DNA of 64,000 nucleotides from Valencia hispanica (GCA_963556495.2 OY747710.1:4320001-4384000), one strand, 5' to 3'; positions 47,834-59,395 are shown, counted from the stretch's first letter. Translations and numbers: made by a program. Notes: generated by a model not told the origin, from the letters alone.

Positions 47834-48631
47834 TAGGCATGTCGTTTTAGGTACACTCTGATCAAGAAAAACAAACACAAATGTGCAATTTTTTTTATTA
47901 CTTTGATCAGGATTAAACAAAGAACCTTTTTTTTCTTGAATTCCTTCCTTTCAATTCTTTAAATTAATTAGATTTGACCATGTCCTATAACTTAAACCTA
48001 AAAGTTTAAAACTGACTGGAGATTTGATTGGATCTTTAAAAATAAACAAAATAGTACAAGCGGACATAGCCAGAGTAGAAAAGAATAAAACCACTTAAAA
48101 ACAGTCGTGTTAATGTTGTCCATAATTAAGAATAAAACATTGTTGTTTTGATACTTCGACAGCCTTGTTTTGCAGCTGTACTTGAATGCAGCACGGGCAG
48201 CTGTTGGGAAAATTCCTTCTCATCAACAGGGATTCAGCCGACTTGCATTCTATACAAAATAAGGAGTTTGGGCTGATTGGATGCTACTGGTAGCCATGTG
48301 GACGTCAGCTGGTTTTTCTCTAGTATCAGTGATGTTTACATTCAGCTTGACATTGTTTCAGGTGAGTCATTCAGTTCAGTGCAGAGCGTGTTATGGACCT
48401 TATTGCTGTTGAAAGATGCGTTCGCGGACAAAGTTCTGGTTCGGTCCATCTTTCTTTGTTCTACTGTAGCTGCATGAGAAACCGTTAATGTTCCCAGATT
48501 TCAGAGTTTACTGATCGCTGGGAGTCCTTTCTGTTTTGTTTCGGTGTCACTTTTTAAAGTTGTGCTGCTCAATTAGTTCCTCAGATACCGAAAAAATCTG
48601 AATACCAATACATGAACCGTTACGGTCCTAT
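47834..48631 (+). mobile_element. hAT-like element, copy E (TAGGGGTGTAA family)
   Basis: Degraded ends TAGGCATGTCGTTTTAGG and AACCGTTACGGTCCTA enclose the family body, including CTACTGGTAGCCATGTGGACG and TTGTTTCAGGTGAGTC. It has the same orientation as the other four copies. It lies in the intron upstream of the first sure exon. Confidence 0.7.
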
Positions 48632-49677
48632 ATAGTTCTTTTGGATGCGTCTTTGCATGTGTAACCCATGCTTCCACATTGCGTTTATAGAGAAGAGGCT
48701 TTCTCTTTCAACCCTTCCAAACAGGATACACTTGTCCAGTCTTTTATCTTTAAACCAAACTTAACGATTTGACATGCTCACTGAGCCCTGTAGAGTCTGG
48801 ATGGAGCTGTTGTTGCCCATTCTTTCCGTCCTGGTTATGTTAACACACACCAGTGGGTTTTAGAGCAGCAAAACACCAAAACGCTGGCTTTTAAAGCGGC
48901 ACTCACTCTAAGGATGATCAATTTATTTGATTAGCTGCGCCTAGGCGTTTTTTTCCCCCCTCTTTACTATTTAAAAGGTAGCAAGAAATGATTTTTTCCA
49001 CCCAATCACTGTTTTGACAGTCATGCAGCTTTCTCTAAAACAATTTTACTACTCTTACTTTTGCTGCTTTATTTGCACTGCTTGTTTATCATAGTACATA
49101 GACTTTAAGCAGGATAGGACAAAGTAAAAAAAAAAAACCCTCTAAAGGCATCTACTTTACAAGATCCACCAGGTAGCTGCATGGTGTGCAGAAAGAAGTG
49201 AGGTCCAGTTATCTGTTATTAGCTTAATTCAAAGGTAGATACTGCAGAAAATACAGCAGTGACTTAGCTCTCATGCTGGTATTTCATGTTATGTCATAAA
49301 TCTTTTACAGATATTTCTATTTTTCATCTACAGCTTTTTCATCTCTAGAAAGAACATTGCTACATATCGAAAATATTTCTAGAAAAAGAAAACCAGTCTT
49401 CTGACATATGCAAACATCTCACAGAAACAAGTACTCGGCAACTCTGACCAACACGGCTCATCGTGCTCACCTTTGCTACAGCGCACACATGCACGCGCAG
49501 AACCAGATGATAGTCATATATCCATTTGGACAGATAAATGATGACACGATGAATCTAACTAGAGAATGTGGAGCGCAGGTCAGGAGCAAGGAAACCCCCC
49601 CTCCGGAGGAAAAAAACACACAAAAAAATGAAGAAAAACTAAATCCTCGGCTCTGAACTCACTTTCCCCACGATTAC
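48632..49677 (-). other. SYNGAP1 intron or upstream sequence
   Basis: No repeat or gene recognised. A donor-like AAAGGTGAGC on the minus strand near 49470 has no plausible coding exon before it. Confidence 0.5.
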
Positions 49678-49706
49678 CTGTGCCTATACCCAATCATAAC
49701 GTTCAT
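49678..49706 (-). CDS. Candidate alternative first coding exon of SYNGAP1
   Basis: On the minus strand ATG at 49706 opens MNVMIGYRH and then AG, followed directly by a good donor, GTAATCGTGG. The two leftover bases join the G that starts the exon at 47274 to give arginine, producing [14 protein letters not shown], which resembles the mammalian [13 protein letters not shown] junction. Alternative promoters and short N-termini are known for SYNGAP1, and the 2.4-kb intron is a normal size. The coding part is only 9 codons, so chance is a real possibility. It could also be non-coding sequence with a fortuitous donor. Confidence 0.3.
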
Positions 49707-50597
49707 CGCCGCAGCACTGATCGCACAGGGAAACCAGGGAGAGGGAGAAGCTCATGGAGTGAGGGAGAGATAAAAATAGACCTAAAAGAATGAGTCAGAT
49801 TGAAGGGAGGACGGAGAGAGCAGAGAAAGACTGGAGGAAGTCATGACAAAAATGTGAGAGAAAAATGCTGTGGGGAAGGGGGGGAGAAGACAACCTCTCA
49901 GTGGAAATTAAGTTCATTATGTAAACAGTGGATCCTTCAGAGAGTAAGATATGAGAGTATGAAGTGTCTGAAAGGAGGAAGAGTGAAGAGGAGGATGCGT
50001 GAGGACTGGGGAGCATGAAGGGATTGAGAAGACAGCAGGAGAGCTGTAGGAGAAAAACGAAGGTCTTTGCTCTCAGCAAAGACACTTAAAACAGAGACAG
50101 CTAGAATACGTTTTAAAATATCGGCGACACATCGGATCAGGTGCAGCACACATCTGAGAGGAAAACTCAGCACACTCCAACAAGACTACACAACATCCTT
50201 ACAAAACTGTAAACAAACATTGTACAAGTTTCATTCCTGAACATGAACAATTGTTACTAATGAATGTCTAAAGTGTTGACCAAATGCAAAAAGGAAAGCT
50301 TTGAAAAAAAACTTTTTTTGTCATAAAATCTGACAAACTCAGTGAGTGTGGCTGTATTTAGGTTAAGCCTCGCTCTCAGTTTCTTGTCTGACAAATGTCT
50401 TGTAATGCAGTAGTCCCCAACCGTTTTTTTCTCCACGGACCGGTTTAATATCAGACAATATTCACTGGGACCTGTGGATAAATGCAACAAAAAACGATAC
50501 GACTGGCATAAAAAACAAGATTGTTTTCAAATATTTTCAAATACGTTATTTTGGTAAGCTTTTTAACTCTAAAATCTGTTAGCTTCTCACCTAAACA
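49707..50597. other. Upstream or intronic sequence, no gene
   Basis: Purine-rich on the plus strand from 49740 to 50050 (GGGAGAG, GAGGA motifs), then AT-rich. If the candidate first exon is real, the promoter would be at 49750-50100 on the minus strand. No TATA box is obvious. Confidence 0.4.
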
Positions 50598-51754
50598 TCT
50601 AGTAATAATTTGGGTCACTTTTTGGTCATTTGGGTTACAACACAGTGTCTTCAGTCAGAGGCTCCTTTAGCTTCGCTGCAACAAAGACCGCTACAGGAAA
50701 TCCCTCCTGCCCACAGCCATCATGATCTACAACAACTCCTTAAAGAATTAATTGTATGAGCTACAACAACACTTAATTTCCCTCTGGGATCAATAAAGTA
50801 TTTTTGAATTGAACTATTTAGCCAGTTATAATAGAAAAATGGAGGGTTTATTTTTCAGTCATTTTTGTGTCCATGTTATTTATTAATTTATAAATGTCAC
50901 AGTTTCAAACTAAATATTTAGCTAGCAGTCTAAATATTTAGTTTACAAAATGAAAATTTAGATAAGCCAAATATTTAGTTTGCAAAAGAAATATTCAGTT
51001 AGCAAGCTAAACTGGCGAGCTAAATATATGGCTTCGAATATTTAACTCAGAGCTAAGTATTTAGCCCAATATGCAAACTCACTCGCTGACAGGAGGAAGT
51101 GGAAAGCTGGGTCTTGCAAGCCTTTATATAAGCTCCTGCTGCTGGTGCATCACCGTTGCTGTAAATACATCGGTAAACGTCCGTGTTTCCGTTAAAACAG
51201 CTCATGCTACATTTTAAGCTGAAATGTTGGACATGTCGGGACGAAAATAAACATACAGTCTCGCCAGTAGTTCATGTGGAGGTTCGCAAGACCCAGGTTT
51301 TATTTTGGTAGTCTTCTTCCTATTATCTGGAAGTAAATTTGCCTATTAGCTTAATATTTAGCTCGGATCTAAATGTTTAGTTTGAATCTAAATATTTAGC
51401 TAGCCAGCTTAGCTCGCTAGTTAAATATCTAGCTTCAGACTTTACATTTTATTTACTTACAAGTATTTAGTTCGAAGTTAAATATTTAGTTTCTAGACTA
51501 AATATTCAGTTGATTCAGTTAATTTGTTAGCCAAATATTCAGTTTCTTAACTAAAAAATCTAAGCTTAGTTTCTAAACTAAATATTTAGCTTGTTAGGTA
51601 ATACTTAGTTTGGAACACTTTGTAAACTAAATATTTAGCTTCAAACTAAACATTTATATATGAATAAGTAACATTTATTTATCTTATGACAGGCTAAATG
51701 ACCCAAATTATTGCTGTTAACTTTTGACTGTTTGCCTTTACAAACGGCATCCCA
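50598..51754. mobile_element. Fold-back element with TAAATATTTAGC arrays, copy 6
   Basis: The left terminus is lost, but AATAATTTGGGTCAC follows, then the inserted LINE tail (50636-50813), then arms of GCTAAATATTTAGTTTAC-type units and the central inverted repeat (AGGAGGAAGTGGAAAGCTGG on its left side). The right end is CTTTACAAACGGCATCCCA followed by TA. No coding sequence. Confidence 0.85.
50636..50813 (+). mobile_element. Non-LTR retrotransposon tail in fold-back copy 6
   Basis: Same sequence as 38782-38960 (CTACAGGAAATCCCTCCTGC, then CCCTCTGGGATCAATAAAGT), in the same orientation and at the same internal position of the host element. Confidence 0.88.
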
Positions 51755-53386
51755 TAGGTTATTATTGTTATGGGGAGAAATGTCAGTCAGATGTCAAACA
51801 AAATGTCATTTCTCTGTACTTCAGACCATTAGGAGGAATCTAGTTGAGCAGAATACATTAGTCTTGTGCTCCCTGTGCTGCTATAGCGAATCTTAGCTCC
51901 TCTGAAGATACGTACAGGATCCAGAGGAGGTGTAATTAAGCAAATCTCCCACTAACTCATTTCCTTCAGTCCAGCCAGGATTATGGCTGTCTGCTGGTTA
52001 CCATGGTGAGAGAGAGACTATGTTCCCTTCCTCGGTCCTGACAAGAGAAACAGTGATGATGCCGAGTGTTTCAGCTGAAAGTGATACTGAAATGAGACAT
52101 GAAGAGTGGAAAGTGAATTTATTTTCTCAATGAACAAGACGCAACAAGACTCATCTGCTCTCTCTCATTCCAGAACAAGATACTTTAGTGATTATTAGCC
52201 CCTTTCAGACCTGGAAAACAGCTTTAAATATAGGAGTGAATGCACCAGGAAAGGGTTTAGGATAGGGTTGTCCAAGTCACAGCGTGGGGGACATTTGCAG
52301 CCCCTGCTACTGATTTTTTGCGAATGATACTAATTTGCACAGGTGGTTGATGCATTTGGACCTTTTTACTTTAGGGCAAAATTATTATAGAAAAATCTTC
52401 TTCGAATAATATCCAAGACTCACCCAGATCCAGTTGTTATTGCTGAATATAGAGCTTTTTTTCCCTGCATTTAATTTTTCCAATTGAGTCCAAAAGATTT
52501 TACAAACTGGAAGAATAAGCAAATGTGCAAAGCCCTTTTTTTAATGTTTTGGATCTACAATAATCTACACATCCCTTTCATCATAAAAATGTAAATACTT
52601 TGTTTTATTATAATATTGTATGCTTAGTTTGTTTCTAGTTGAAAATCAGCTCACATAAAAGAGAAAAAACAGCATGTAAAAATATGGACAAAAAACCCCA
52701 TTATTGTTAAATTATGAACCTTGTGTGGGCAATGGTATAAAATCAGTGAAGCTAGGAAGCAACAAATTGAAATTATTAATTTTCATCGTTGTGTTAGCTG
52801 TCTTCGCCAGAACGGGAAATGTTTTCAATCTTGATCCACCTCAGAAAGAAAGTACTAAAAAACGAATATAAAGTTTTTCAATGAGGAGCCTAAAAATCAC
52901 TCACAGCACATCTTGGAGAATGTCTTTGTAGTTTATTTCAATTGAGTTTAAATTCCAGTTGAATTTGAAAATGAGTAGTTTTTGTTTTGAGATGTGTTTT
53001 GTGACAGGGAGACAACCATTGTACATAAACCAATGATGTCAAACTCCTACATCCACAAACCACTCTTTGAGAAGAAACTATGTAAATGTTAATAAAACCC
53101 TAAAACCTGATCATTGAGAAATACAAAACAGGTCTTTTAGAAAACAAGTTTATCTTCTTAAAAAGACAGAATATAAAGTAAGGCTGAATAAATATGATAA
53201 GCTGTAGGTGTGTGAGTGACTGGGTAGCTGGAGGTGGAAGCAGAATGGCAGGAGGAAATAAGACGGAGAAGGAAAATTAAAACAAAAGATCTAATCAAAG
53301 AATAATCCTAGATGCAAAAATAAGAAAACTAGTACAGACCGGTGACAAAAAAAAAAGATCCAAGTAAATAAGAAATAACACTTAAG
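51755..53386. other. AT-rich sequence, no gene recognised
   Basis: About 1.6 kb without repeat signatures that I can name and without coding potential. Presumably an upstream SYNGAP1 intron or 5' flank. Confidence 0.5.
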
Positions 53387-53394
53387 GTTGAGAC

Positions 53395-54234
53395 CAGTGG
53401 CGGCTGGCCAATAGAGGGCGATAGGGCGCCGACCCCCAGTGGTTTTCCCAGGTGTTTTTTTATTATTATTTTTTTTTTACAATAATCACATATTCTAAGT
53501 TAATTGTGTGTTTAAATTCGTAACAAAGTATCATATATAAAAATATATATCATTTTCGGAGAAAAAGCTCCCGCTGCTGCACTGCTTGGGGCGACAGAAA
53601 GATCGCCCCATGCCGTGCAGCAGCCAGCCAATCACTGACAAGAAATTCGCACATAGCAACAGGAATTTATCCAATCAGCGTCGTTGATTCGGACTCATGA
53701 AGGGCGATAGAGAAATCGCCCCAAGGCTGGTGTGAGGACGGGCAAGATATCTGGTGGTGACGTTGGCAGTGTGATTTCTCTGCCACAAGGGGGCGCTGCT
53801 GTAAGAGTTAACAGCTTTTTGTGTAAATGTTATGTGTAAACCTAATAAGTTATTGTTTCCAGTTTGGTTCTAAACTTGTTTGTGCAATATTGTATTTATG
53901 TTAAGTGTAAGAATGCCTTAAGTTGGTAATATTGGCATTAAAATAATCAGTATTTCACATAGTACTGGTATCCAGCCGTTTATGTTCAATTGTTTTGGGA
54001 TGATTATTGAAAATGACTTAATAAGCTATTTGCACAGCTCCACTACTTCCTGAACTAAGTGCAGCCCTTTTATTTCCTGTCTGTATTGGACAAACTGACA
54101 GGAAATAAAAGAGCTGTACTTAGTTCAGGAAATAGTGGAGTTGTGCACAAAGCTCAGAAAGCACAAGTTTGATTTAAAAAAACAAAACAAAAAAGCACAG
54201 CCCCACCAAGAATATTTTTCACCAGCCGCCACTG
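53395..54234. mobile_element. hAT-like element (CAGTGGCGGCTGG family) with an internal hairpin
   Basis: The ends are CAGTGGCGGCTGGCC and CCAGCCGCCACTG, flanked on both sides by the identical 8-bp duplication GTTGAGAC (53387-53394 and 54235-54242). The perfect duplication suggests a recent insertion. Arms at 54024-54081 and 54097-54153 form a long near-perfect hairpin. No transposase gene. Confidence 0.95.
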
Positions 54235-54439
54235 GTTGAGACAGAAAAGAAGGAGAAAACACAGTAGGAACAATAAAGTTATAAAGACTAAGCAGAACTC
54301 AAATAACAGAATCACCCTAATGCGAAAAAATCAAGTAAAACAGACAGAACAGAGTAAAATGATAAACAAAAGATCAAAAACTGAAACATAACGAAAAAGT
54401 ACAGACAGAAGATCTGGAATCAGATCAGAAAGCACTTTG

Positions 54440-55592
54440 GCCTCTCGGGTCCTTCAGTCTTGACCTCCGTTTACAGAAATTGCATGTTTGAACTCTCAAG
54501 GACGGACCCGGCGTTTAAGTTAAGGTGCACTAACGGTATCAAGGCCGTTGATGATTTGTATACAAACAACATATTTTCCTCCTTTATACAACTTGTTGAT
54601 AAATACAATCTTCCTAGCCACCACCTTCTTCACTTTTTTCAAATTAGAGTAAAGAAACAGTTTCCCCACTTCCCGAACCCCCCCCCCCCCTAAAACCCTT
54701 ATAGACACCCTTCTGGCCACAGATATCTATGCTGGGAGGTGTATTTCTGTCCTGTATAGTTCTATGTGGTCAACCTCATCATCACCACTTACAACCCAGA
54801 GTCTACCCCTCTGTGAGTGATGCCTGTGGCAGATGTTATTCGTCACCAGCTAATCGTGTACACATGTTCTGGTCTTGCTCTAAATTGACAGCATTTTGGT
54901 CAGACATTTTCACTACACTGAGCGTGGCCTACCGCAGTGCCATTGTTCCCAACCCTCTGTCTGCAATCTTTGGCCTCCCACCCACTACAGATTTACCCAA
55001 GAGGTTGAAGAGAGTCTTTGCTTTTACAACCCTTCTGGCCCGTAAGCTAATTTTGCAGAATTGGAAACTTCCCCACTCCCCTTCACACATTCGCTGGGTA
55101 GTACTCTATAATCTGAAGCTCAAGAAACTTAGATTTTGCCTCAAGGGCTCTGTTAAATTATTAAATGCTACCTGAAACCCTTTTATGCTCCATACAGAGT
55201 CTCTCGATTATACTCATTAGCAGGGGGTTGGGTAGAGAAAGTTTCACTATTTTACTTATTTATATATAACTTTATTTTTTTATTTTCCTACCCTTTTTTT
55301 ATTTCACTATCTTTTATTTAAAGTGTGTATATGTAAGCTTGTATGTATGCACATATGCATGTATGTGTGTGTATGTGTATCTATTTTTTAAATTTTATTA
55401 TTATTTTGTGTGTTGGCGTGAATGCGTGTGTTTGTTGTTGGGTTGGTCAAGCTGGCTTGTGGGGGAGTTGGGTGATTGTTCTGGGTCTAAGCATACAGTG
55501 AAAGTTCTTATAACTGTTTGCCTATATACAGTGCTCTCTGTATGTATGTTAATGTTTAAAATGTTAAATAAATAAAGTTGGAAAAAAAAAAA
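54440..55592 (+). pseudogene. L1/Tx1-type LINE, ORF2 C-terminus with poly(A) tail
   Basis: 54460-54693 and 54729-55175 are two frames of the same ORF2 end, separated by a frameshift at a C-run (54677-54689). The second contains CGRCYSSPANRVHMFWSC, a Cys-Cys-His-Cys cluster found near the C-terminus of L1-clade ORF2 proteins, then SKLTAFWSDIF and VLYNLKLKKLRF. An untranslated tail with AAATAAATAAAGTTGG and a poly(A) run ends at 55592. Strongly 5' truncated and inactive. Confidence 0.85.
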
Positions 55593-55606
55593 AGTACAAA
55601 TATGTT

Positions 55607-56843
55607 GTTTCCACTGAGCGGAAGGGTGCGGCTCGGTCCGGTTCGCTATTGTGTAATTCTGACTTTTCATGGAAGCGTTTTCACTGCCTACTGAACTCTC
55701 CTTGAGCAGGCGGAGTTGGGCAAGCCATTTTAACACTTAATAGCTAGACTGGATATGTGTTGCTGATATCTGTAATTCAGTTTTGCCTAGTCAAAAAGAA
55801 CATTTCAGATATCCGCAACTACATTCTTTCTATCCATAATTGTCATTTCAGATATCCACAAAGACATTCTTCCTAGGAAAAATGACGTCACTTTTGCCAT
55901 TCATTTGTATGGGGTTTATCATTACAGATATCTACATGTTTCTTTTCAGATATCTTAAATTAAGTTTTGACTAGGCGAAATGACATTGTAGATATCTGTA
56001 ACTGGAGTTATGACTAGTCAAAATGGCGTTGTAAATATCTCAAACTGGAGTTAGGGATAGTCATAATTTAATTGTAGATGTCTATGATCAAGTTATAGAT
56101 ATCTTAAAATTAATTTTGATTAGAGATATCTGAAATTTGAGATATCTGTAACTTTCATTTTGCTTTGTCAAAATGTAATTACAGATATCTTGAATTAGAG
56201 TTTTGACTAGGCGAAATGACGTTGCAGATATCTGTATGCAAATTAGGAAAAATCACTTTCTTTCTTCTTTTCTTTCTAATATCTTTCATTCTGCCTAGTC
56301 AAAACTAAACTACAGATATCTGCAATTGTCATGTAAGATGCATGACGAGTTGAATGTCGTTTTCAATTATGTCATTGCAGATATCTGTAATTTAGTTTTG
56401 CCTAGTCAAAACTGAATTACAGATATCTCTATCCGTCTTTTCGACTAGTAACAATTACGTTACAGATATCTTGAATGACAATTCCAACTATCCAAAATGT
56501 AATTACGACTAGTCAGAAAGACATTGTTGATATCTACAATGTTAATTCCGGATAGTCAAACTAAGCGTTTAAATGTTAAAGTGGCTTGCCAAAAGGCTCC
56601 GTGCGGAACGGAGGACGGGTGTGTAAAGTTGTCGCGGAGGTGGCCTTTTTAGCTAACTGCAGTGTTTATGGGTTCACCCAATCAAAGGACAGTGTTACGT
56701 GACCCAGTAGCTCCGCCCTAACCGCATCAGACCATTGTCCTGTGGACTTACACCTGAAGGGGGACCATTAATGGACCGGTACGGGTATGGAAACAATGGA
56801 AACAGACAAAAAGGCGGACCGGACCGGGCCACTCAGTGGAAAC
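55607..56843. mobile_element. Non-autonomous DNA element carrying an AGATATCT/ACTAGTCA array
   Basis: The ends are GTTTCCACTGAGCGG and GGCCACTCAGTGGAAAC, an imperfect inverted repeat continued inward by CGGTCCGG on the left and CCGGACCG on the right, and by AAGCCATTTTAACA on the left against TGTTAAAGTGGCTT on the right. The interior is the array described next. No transposase is present. The superfamily is probably hAT-like by its termini, but no target duplication is clear. Confidence 0.78.
55755..56560. repeat. Palindromic minisatellite with AGATATCT and ACTAGTCA modules
   Basis: About 800 bases of alternating short modules: CAGATATCTGTAATT, TTTTGACTAGTCAAAA and CTAGGCGAAATGACGTTG, in both orientations. 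Both core modules are near-perfect palindromes, so orientation switches freely. Spacing between AGATATCT cores is mostly around 20-45 bases. No open frame of interest. Confidence 0.9.
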
Positions 56844-56879
56844 GAGCCATAAAGGATTCTAACAAACGTATCTTGGATT

Positions 56880-57190
56880 TCAACGTGAAATGTGGAACAT
56901 GCATTGCCCCCACAGTGGGAAGCCCACATGCCAGGGTACCGACATGAATTGCGGGGCACATGGGGGCCTCACAGCAATGGGCAACAGTGGGGCCACAGGC
57001 GGCAGCCCGCATACGCAGGCCAAGTCGTGTTGGGCCTTGTCATGGCCCCATATGATGTGGGCAACATGTGCCCTGCATATCACGAGGGCTGTGGGTCCCA
57101 CTCCGGGCAACCCTTTGTGGGCCAAATTTTTGCCCAGAGAGGGATCCCACATGGGGGCCCAAATGGGCATGTTTGCTAGGGTGTGTTGAC
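56880..57190. repeat. GC-rich degenerate repeat (GGGCCACAT/TGGGCAACA units)
   Basis: Built of variants of CCACATGGGGGCC, GTGGGCAACATG and TGGGCCAAAT. Three frames (two plus, one minus) are open across nearly the whole stretch because TA-containing stops are absent. The translations have no domain. Confidence 0.6.
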
Positions 57191-57489
57191 AAACAGCATC
57201 CTAATAAAGCAAATACTGACCGCATCCTCCATCACCTGCAGCAACAAATGGACACGGAAAACCACGGACACCAAATACTTTGGACTAAAGCTCTCATTGA
57301 AGCTAGATTTGTCGTGTTTGCCACCGGGTTAACTGCGCATGCTCAGTGTTCTTTTCAGTTTTTCTCTGGCAGTGTCACAGCGCCACCAGTGGGCCTTGCA
57401 TATGTACTTTTAGCCTGTTTGTTTGATCTCATGTGGACAGACTGTTTGATTATCGTTGTTTATACAGACTCCATATAAAGCAGGCCTAA

Positions 57490-57741
57490 GTTCACCCTTG
57501 CAGCTCATCCATGCATCCATTATCTATACCCATGCATCCTCTGCAGGGTTGCGGGGGGCTGGTGCCTATCGCCAGCATTCATTGGGCGAGAGGCGGGGTA
57601 CACCTTGGACAGGTCGCCAGTCCATCGCAGGGCAACATAGAAAGACACAGGGCAAACAACCATGCACGCACACACCTAATGGCAATTTGGAGAGGCCAAT
57701 CAACCTAACAGTCATGTTTTTGGACTATGGGAGGAAGCCAG
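57490..57741 (+). repeat. Fish interspersed repeat (CATCCATTATC...CAGTCCATCGCAGGGC type), left part
   Basis: Contains GGGTTGCGGGGGGCTGGTGCC, GACAGGTCGCCAGTCCATCG and TTTTTGGACTATGGGAGGAAG, the consensus of a very common fish interspersed repeat. It breaks at 57741 inside GGAAGCCAG and resumes at 59259. Confidence 0.85.
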
Positions 57742-59258
57742 TGTTGTGATTACATTTCTCATAAGATGAACTGAACAGACTTTTGGATGGCTTGGAGCTA
57801 TTTCAAAGATGGACTGAGCAGACCACATTTCCCAGCAATCTTAGCAGTGACCCCCAACACACTCCCATTGGTCCGTCACCACCCATGGTGACATTGGCGA
57901 TGACATCACGGCCAAAGGGGCTATAAGAAGTGGGAGTCGCGCCCATTTTCAAACTGTTTTCAAGCCAGAAGTTTCAGAGAGAAACTAAGGCTGAACAGAG
58001 GACATCTCACCGGTTCTGACCGGCTGGACCGGGGAAGAACCCATTTCAAAGCTTCGAAGTGCTCACCCCGTTTGCTTAACCAGGGTGCGCGACATCAGAA
58101 CTGTTGCAAGACAGTTTGTTAGACGTCGACCTGCAGGCCACCCAGCCTGCATTTGGGACACACGGTCCTTGAATCCTGTACAAGGTTTTTTTTTTTATAA
58201 CTCTTCCTTTTCTTGCTCAACTACGGACACAATTCGCTCTCCTCCTAGTGGACTGGACCTCCTTCAAGGCAAAGTAAGACTGAACCGGTCCATTTACACT
58301 AATATTGTGTCTGGGCGGAGATAGAGAAAATAGAGTTTTAACGAGTTAGATCTCGTTCATTGTTGGTTTACATTTTTTTTAAGCGCTGTACCTGTTTGCT
58401 AATTTTTGCGTCGCCACACGCATACGTTTGAGCTGTAATTGCTGTGTTTGAAACTGTTTTATCCTGAGCAGATCATGCCTTTCTTTCTTTTTCCTTCCTC
58501 TCTTTTCCCCTCTCTTTCTCTCTCTCTCTCGCTCTCTGATCACCCCCTTCGGCAGTGTCGGGATCGATCCGGCCTGCGTTAGCTGTCTTAGCTGAAAAGT
58601 TAACTCTATTGTTCTTTAGTCTGTGGCCAAAGCAGAGGCCCTCCACATGGATGCTTCAGCCCATGTGCTCTGTCCATTTTAGCCAGACCTAGTTTATGGC
58701 CCTTTGTCTCCTTACACTACATGTGCTGTTCTCCATCTTGGCACAGAGCTAAGATTTATGACTTTTTGCCCCACAGGCTATCTGTGACTTGGGCCCCCTG
58801 GAGTGAGGGCCACCCCCTCCTTTTCTGACCCAAACCTCAGCTGTTCTCAATGATTCATTCAATGTTAATTGTGTTTAATGTTCACCTATTATTGTTGTCT
58901 AAGATCTGTAGTAATTTTTGCAAGCTTTAGAATAGATGGGATTTTCTATTTTCTAAATAAAGTTCCCTTATCTTAAAGAGAAGTTGTCTGGGATTACTTG
59001 GAATGATGTGTACAATTAATGTCCACAGCGTAAGAACTTATTCCTTCATCTATTGTTCAATTATCTCAGCCTTATCAGGCTGGTAATCATTAACACAAAC
59101 TGAGACTGAACAATTTGGCTATATGTTCCTGGATTCCACCAGGATTGTGCCCCCAAACTTGCACATTTTTACATAAAATTATTAATCTTATTAATATTTG
59201 CCCTAGGCAATTATTCATATTTATTCAAAGCCAAATCCTACCTATCTGCGGCACAACA
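57742..59258 (+). mobile_element. Probable solo LTR of an LTR retrotransposon/endogenous retrovirus
   Basis: Starts TGTTGTG and ends CACAACA, the TG...CA inverted ends of LTRs. The flanks CCAG (57738-57741) and CCGG (59259-59262) look like a 4-bp target duplication with one mismatch, and the surrounding repeat reads continuously if the segment is removed. Inside are a TATA-like CTATAAGAAG near 57921, a CT-rich tract (58480-58540) and AATAAA at 58956. No gag, pol or env coding sequence is present, so it is not a replication-capable copy. At 1,517 bp it is a long LTR. Orientation is from the TATA box and polyadenylation signal. Confidence 0.75.
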
Positions 59259-59395
59259 CCGGTGTACCCGAAGGGAACCCACGCATGCACAGGGAGAACA
59301 TGCAAACTCCATGCATAAAGATCCCAGCAAGACCTTCTTTCTGCAAGGCAACAGTGGCAACAGTGCTACCGATTGAGCCACTGTGGAGCCGACCC
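59259..59395 (+). repeat. Fish interspersed repeat, right part (after the LTR insertion)
   Basis: Resumes CCGGTGTACCCGAAGGG, then CCCACGCATGCACAGGG and GAACATGCAAACTCCATGC, and ends near GAGCCACTGTGGAGCC. This continues the repeat cut at 57741. Confidence 0.85.

Noticed and set aside
49441..49500. Donor-like AAAG/GTGAGCACG on the minus strand as the end of an upstream SYNGAP1 exon
   Set aside because: The preceding bases do not encode any SynGAP-like residues and the donor phase would not restore the HDRARLMQ-type junction.
54460..55175. Two plus-strand frames as a host gene with a zinc-binding motif
   Set aside because: The CGRCYSSPANRVHMFWSC cluster plus a 3' poly(A) tail identify a 5'-truncated L1/Tx1-type LINE, and a C-run frameshift separates the frames.
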